From assembly GCA_001643475.1 (NCBI GenBank), contig LXTK01000214.1, positions 4,827 through 14,618 of the forward strand: a stretch of DNA of 9,792 nt. Direction: 5' to 3'. This document shows positions 7,589-9,792 of this stretch, one piece after another. Origin of the DNA: Proteobacteria bacterium SPGG2. GTDB lineage: Bacteria; Pseudomonadota; Gammaproteobacteria; Acidiferrobacterales; SPGG2. The notes under the pieces were generated by a model that worked only from the letters and a program-made list of their open reading frames with translations, was not told the DNA's origin and ran no database searches. The translations under genes were made by a program, and so were the position numbers. Each line of letters begins with the position of its first letter. Position 1 is the stretch's first letter.

Positions 7589-7620
7589 CGGTATTTATGT
7601 GTTTGGTTGTGGCAGTGCGA

Positions 7621-8046
7621 TTATTCGATTATGAACAATGGCTCGCCGTATTCCACCGGTTGGCCATTTTCTTTCTGAATGGCGCGAATAACTCCGGATT
7701 TATCCGCTTCGATTTCGTTCAGCATCTTCATGGCTTCGATGATACACAGGGTATCGCCCACCTCTACTTGGCTGCCGACCTCGACAAAGGGTGTACTGTC
7801 GGGAGAAGCGGCACGGTAGAACGTCCCCACCATGGGTGAGGTCACGACATGCCCAGACGGAATGGCAGGAACCGGCGGTTCGGATTTGGCCGGGGCCGAT
7901 CTTTCTGGCGTAGCCGTTGGGACGACCACGGGTGCCGAACCAGCACGACTGATACGTATGGATTCCTCGCCTTCATGTATCTCGATTTCACCTAGGCCCG
8001 ATTCCTCAAGCATTTCGATTAGTTTTTTAACCTTGCGAATGTCCAT
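7621..8046 (-). CDS. accB: Biotin carboxyl carrier protein of acetyl-CoA carboxylase
   Basis: Carries the biotin that AccC carboxylates and the AccA/AccD carboxyltransferase uses. I start it at ATG 8046: MDIRKVKKLIEMLEESGLGEIEI is the standard BCCP beginning, and AGGA lies eight bases upstream. The open frame continues to 8250, but that extension overlaps aroQ and has no homology. The product is 141 residues. An N-terminal helical region (1-35) leads into an Ala/Pro-rich flexible linker (about 36-67). The biotinyl domain (68-141) contains PMVGTFYRA (71-79), the AccB-specific thumb SPDSTPF (81-87) and the biotinylation site EAMKM with acceptor K107. In E. coli the AccB N-terminus represses its own promoter; whether that holds here is not visible. 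It sits between aroQ and accC in one tight operon. Confidence 0.97.
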   Translation of the reverse strand: MDIRKVKKLIEMLEESGLGEIEIHEGEESIRISRAGSAPVVVPTATPERSAPAKSEPPVPAIPSGHVVTSPMVGTFYRAASPDSTPFVEVGSQVEVGDTLCIIEAMKMLNEIEADKSGVIRAIQKENGQPVEYGEPLFIIE

Positions 8047-8054
8047 CACCACGA

Positions 8055-8059
8055 TCCTA
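8055..8059 (-). promoter_or_regulatory. accB Shine-Dalgarno overlapping the aroQ stop codon
   Basis: On the minus strand the bases read TAGGA. TAG terminates aroQ, while AGGA is placed eight bases before the accB ATG at 8046. It decides the accB start against the longer open frame and suggests that ribosomes finishing aroQ reinitiate on accB. Confidence 0.7.
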
Positions 8060-8497
8060 TTCTGCGAGATGCTCCAGCGCCGCCTGCAGTGCAAGCTCGT
8101 AGCCATGTGCTCCGAGACCGCTGATAACGCCGACGGCAATGTCGGAGAAGTGCGAATGACGCCGGAAGGGCTCACGCGCAAAGATGTTCGACAGATGTAG
8201 CTCGATAAACGGGATGCTGGTAGCGGCCAGCGCGTCGCGCAGGGCCACACTGGTATGCGTGAAGGCGGCCGGATTGAGAATAATGAAGCCGACCTTTTCG
8301 TCCATAGCCGCTTGCACCCGGTCTATCAGCTCGTGCTCGGCGTTGCTTTGGAAAAAAGAGATCGTGTGGCCGGCCGCGGTGGCGCGCTTGTCGAGGCGCT
8401 GGTTGATTTCAGCCAGGCCAACGTGCCCGTAGACCTCCGGTTCACGCGTGCCAAGGAGGTTCAGGTTGGGTCCATTGATTACCAGGAGCTCAGCCAT
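8057..8497 (-). CDS. aroQ: Type II 3-dehydroquinate dehydratase
   Basis: Converts 3-dehydroquinate to 3-dehydroshikimate in the shikimate pathway. The 146-residue length and flavodoxin-like fold are typical of the type II dodecameric enzyme. Motifs seen are LVINGPNLNLLGTREPEVYG (5-24, with lid Arg18 and catalytic Tyr23), FFQSNAEHELID (48-59), ILNPAAFTHTS (73-83, with N75 and catalytic His81), FIELHLSN (97-104, with H101) and AREPFRRHS (107-115). A good Shine-Dalgarno, AGGG (8506-8509), sits eight bases before the ATG. The TAG stop is embedded in the accB ribosome binding site (TAGGA), and only 10 bases separate the genes, so translation is probably coupled. It follows a 228-base non-coding leader and is probably the first gene of aroQ-accB-accC. 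Confidence 0.96.
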   Translation of the reverse strand: MAELLVINGPNLNLLGTREPEVYGHVGLAEINQRLDKRATAAGHTISFFQSNAEHELIDRVQAAMDEKVGFIILNPAAFTHTSVALRDALAATSIPFIELHLSNIFAREPFRRHSHFSDIAVGVISGLGAHGYELALQAALEHLAE

Positions 8498-8725
8498 GTC
8501 GATATCCCTAGGCGCTGCCTGCTACGACCTGCGATTTGTGGCACTTTCTGGTCAACTTTGTAAGCATGATGGCGACAACGGTATTTTGTACCGCCGGCAC
8601 TCGATTGTCTAGTTTGCTGCAAGTTAGCCGAACTTGCCCGCTATATCAAGGAAGATCGATGCAAGTCTAGCCTAGAAGCAATCCGGGCGGCGGCTAGTTG
8701 CTACTACTTACAGTGGCGGCTCAAT
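8498..8725 (-). promoter_or_regulatory. Non-coding leader of aroQ-accB-accC with three dyads
   Basis: This is the longest gene-free stretch in the window, and I see no credible short gene or RNA gene in it. It contains three dyads: CGGTA-TTTTG-TACCG (8579-8593), GCAAGTT-AGCCG-AACTTGC (8619-8637, perfect 7-base arms) and TCTAG-C-CTAGA (8666-8676). None is followed by a T run on the minus strand, so I do not call a terminator for dsbD. The promoter for aroQ-accBC should lie here because the gene order begins again after dsbD, but I cannot place a convincing -35/-10 pair. The dyads could be operator sites or leader hairpins. Confidence 0.4.
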
Positions 8726-9595
8726 TCAGGAATTGCGAGCGATGGTGGGTACGCTTAGCTTGTTCAGGATCTGCAGGAACTGGTCGGCCGAGCGGAAACC
8801 GTATAAGCGCAAATCTCGGCGCTCATCGCCGCTGGCAGTGATAAATACCGTCGCCGGCGGACCGTAGACCCCGAAGTGGTTCTTCAGGGCGCTAATTTGG
8901 GGATCGAACGCATTAGTCACGTCCAGTTGCAATAGCACAAATAAGTCCAGGGCGGCGCGCACATCGGCATTGGCAAAGGTTTGCCTTTCCATGCGCAAGC
9001 AGTCGGTACACCAGTCGGCATAGTAATCGACGATTACCGGTCTGCCGGCGAGCCGAGCCGCGATGAGCCGGTCTTCTAAAGTGGCGAGCTCGATGATGCG
9101 CTCGAACAGACCACGCTGTGCGGCGACGTTGACTGACGGATCTGGCCCGGATAGTAGGGTCGGCACTGGCCGCAGGACATCGCGATGCCCAGTAAGGCCA
9201 CCCACTAAGGCTAATATGCCCCAAATGAGTAGACCAGTCTCCAAGCCTTTCCACAGAAAGCGCCATCCCCTGGTGCTTCTGGGGAGACTTTGGCTGGCAC
9301 CGAGATATATCGCCACCCCCACGAAAAGCGCTGCCCACAAAAACAGTATTGGGACGTTTGGCAGGAAACCGAGTAGGTAAACGGCGACAGCGAGCAAGAG
9401 CACACCGAATCCTTGCTTGATCTTTTTCATCCATGGCCCGGCCTTGGGTAGCAGCCAGCCGGCGCCGACGCCGCAGGCGATCAAGATGACGCCCATACCG
9501 AGGGCCATCGAAAACATCATGGCGCCGCCCAACACCGGGTCTCTACTGGCAATCGCCACTCCCAGCGCCGAGATCAGTAGCGGCGACACGGAACA
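8726..9595 (-). CDS. dsbD: DsbD C-terminal part (partial): membrane segments plus thioredoxin-like domain
   Basis: DsbD moves electrons from cytoplasmic thioredoxin through the membrane to periplasmic DsbC, DsbG and CcmG. The preserved part (about 289 residues) begins at CSVSPLLISALGVAIA, which aligns with the E. coli segment around membrane Cys285 (CTTAPL). It continues through VLGGAMMFSMALGMGV, LLPKAGPWM and further hydrophobic spans. It ends in a periplasmic thioredoxin-like domain with DYYADWCTDC (C218 and C221 in the open frame, which runs from a GTG at 9661), LLQLDVT and a GVYGPPATVF cis-Pro segment. E. coli DsbD is about 565 residues; the N-terminal alpha domain and the first membrane helices with the partner cysteine are missing. 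Upstream of about 9595 the frame codes nothing DsbD-like, and another frame carries GLUG-type repeats. The gene is therefore cut by a junction, and the GTG at 9661 is an artefact of it. Confidence 0.9.
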   Translation of the reverse strand, partial: CSVSPLLISALGVAIASRDPVLGGAMMFSMALGMGVILIACGVGAGWLLPKAGPWMKKIKQGFGVLLLAVAVYLLGFLPNVPILFLWAALFVGVAIYLGASQSLPRSTRGWRFLWKGLETGLLIWGILALVGGLTGHRDVLRPVPTLLSGPDPSVNVAAQRGLFERIIELATLEDRLIAARLAGRPVIVDYYADWCTDCLRMERQTFANADVRAALDLFVLLQLDVTNAFDPQISALKNHFGVYGPPATVFITASGDERRDLRLYGFRSADQFLQILNKLSVPTIARNS

Positions 9596-9792
9596 CTCTG
9601 CTCCAGTCGTCATCGGTGAACTTGGCTTCACCACCAGCAATATTCTCACCAACCGCACCACCAGCGAGATTAAAAACAGTTACATTTACTTCCCCTGTTG
9701 AATACCCATTTGTAAGCGTGGTGGCACGCCCAATGTTTAGACCCACTAGGCCGGCAATATCATCTTGAGCGCCCCGTCCAGTTACATCTCCC
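9543..9792 (-). CDS. GLUG-repeat (adhesin-like) protein fragment, open at the right edge
   Basis: An open frame enters at the right edge and shows AGLVGLNIGRATTLTNGYST followed by GEV, then AGGAVGENIAGG. This resembles the GLUG motif (GGLVGxNxxG...NxYxTGxV) of large bacterial surface and adhesin-like proteins that form beta-helices. About two repeats are visible between roughly 9620 and 9792. After GGEAKFTDDDWSR the frame runs into DNA that encodes DsbD in another frame and stops at 9543, so only the part above about 9596 is meaningful coding. This piece is visibly more A+T-rich than the neighbouring genes and is functionally unrelated to them. The 5' part of the gene lies outside the window. 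The repeat family is recognised by pattern only, and the cellular role is not assignable from this length. Confidence 0.5.
   Translation of the reverse strand, partial: GDVTGRGAQDDIAGLVGLNIGRATTLTNGYSTGEVNVTVFNLAGGAVGENIAGGEAKFTDDDWSRVFRVAATDLGAGSGDCQ
9585..9605. other. Junction between dsbD and the GLUG-repeat frame
   Basis: On one side (below about 9595) the minus strand encodes well-conserved DsbD; on the other (above about 9600) a different frame encodes GLUG-type repeats. The switch happens within about 20 bases, with no terminal inverted repeat, target duplication or transposase visible. It is either an assembly or library chimera, or a true recombination breakpoint; sequence alone cannot decide. 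The exact base is uncertain because the few residues on either side of the switch are not diagnostic. Confidence 0.6.

Noticed and set aside
8047..8250. N-terminal extension of accB (68 extra codons).
   Set aside because: It overlaps aroQ, has no BCCP homology, and the ATG at 8046 has both a good Shine-Dalgarno and the family's standard N-terminus.
9596..9661. GTG at 9661 as the native start of a short, stand-alone DsbD-like protein.
   Set aside because: The 22 residues before the DsbD homology are out of frame with, and overlap, the GLUG-repeat frame and look non-natural; this is a junction effect.
1..9792. Novel defence, mobile or secondary-metabolism system; CRISPR array; tRNA or rRNA genes.
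   Set aside because: No repeat-spacer pattern, cloverleaf, transposase, integrase or unknown multi-gene cassette is visible; all sizeable coding regions are familiar housekeeping genes except the short edge fragment.

Overview
The window carries a conserved housekeeping gene block in which every recognised gene lies on the minus strand. In transcription order (right to left) it reads: dsbD (3' part only), aroQ, accB, accC, prmA, a zinc-ribbon/DUF3426 membrane protein, dusB, fis, purH, purD. From memory, the order aroQ-accB-accC-prmA-DUF3426-dusB-fis-purH-purD, with dsbD just upstream, is the arrangement found in Pseudomonas and related Gammaproteobacteria. It is not that of Escherichia coli, where accBC and purHD lie apart from dusB-fis. 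A bona fide Fis next to dusB points strongly to a gammaproteobacterium outside the Enterobacterales. The base composition looks moderate rather than Pseudomonas-like, and the proteins have their own features, so I do not name a genus.

Layout. About 9596-9792: a fragment of a GLUG-repeat (adhesin-like) reading frame that enters from the right edge and stops making sense where DsbD homology begins. 8726-9595: the C-terminal half of DsbD, lacking its periplasmic N-terminal domain and first membrane segments. 8498-8725: a 228-base non-coding leader with three small dyads. 6248-8497: aroQ-accB-accC, tightly packed; the aroQ stop codon lies inside the accB ribosome binding site. 4446-6166: prmA and the DUF3426 gene, overlapping by four bases. 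4333-4445: an A+T-richer gap with two dyads, the likely control region for what follows. 3026-4332: dusB-fis, overlapping by four bases. 2942-3025: a short gap with a good hairpin. 54-2941: purH-purD, 14 bases apart.

Function. AroQ makes dehydroshikimate for aromatic amino acids. AccB and AccC are the biotin carrier and biotin carboxylase of acetyl-CoA carboxylase. PrmA methylates ribosomal protein L11, DusB reduces tRNA uridines, Fis is a nucleoid protein tied to growth rate, and PurH and PurD supply purine nucleotides. DsbD passes electrons to periplasmic thiol-disulfide proteins. The block looks like a growth-linked set.

I found no mobile element, CRISPR array, RNA gene or convincing new multi-gene system. 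The items most worth checking are the abrupt dsbD/GLUG junction near 9590-9600 (most likely an assembly chimera or a rearrangement), an atypical Fis with a short N-terminus and a basic tail, a bulged hairpin between fis and purH, and dyads in the dusB and aroQ leaders.
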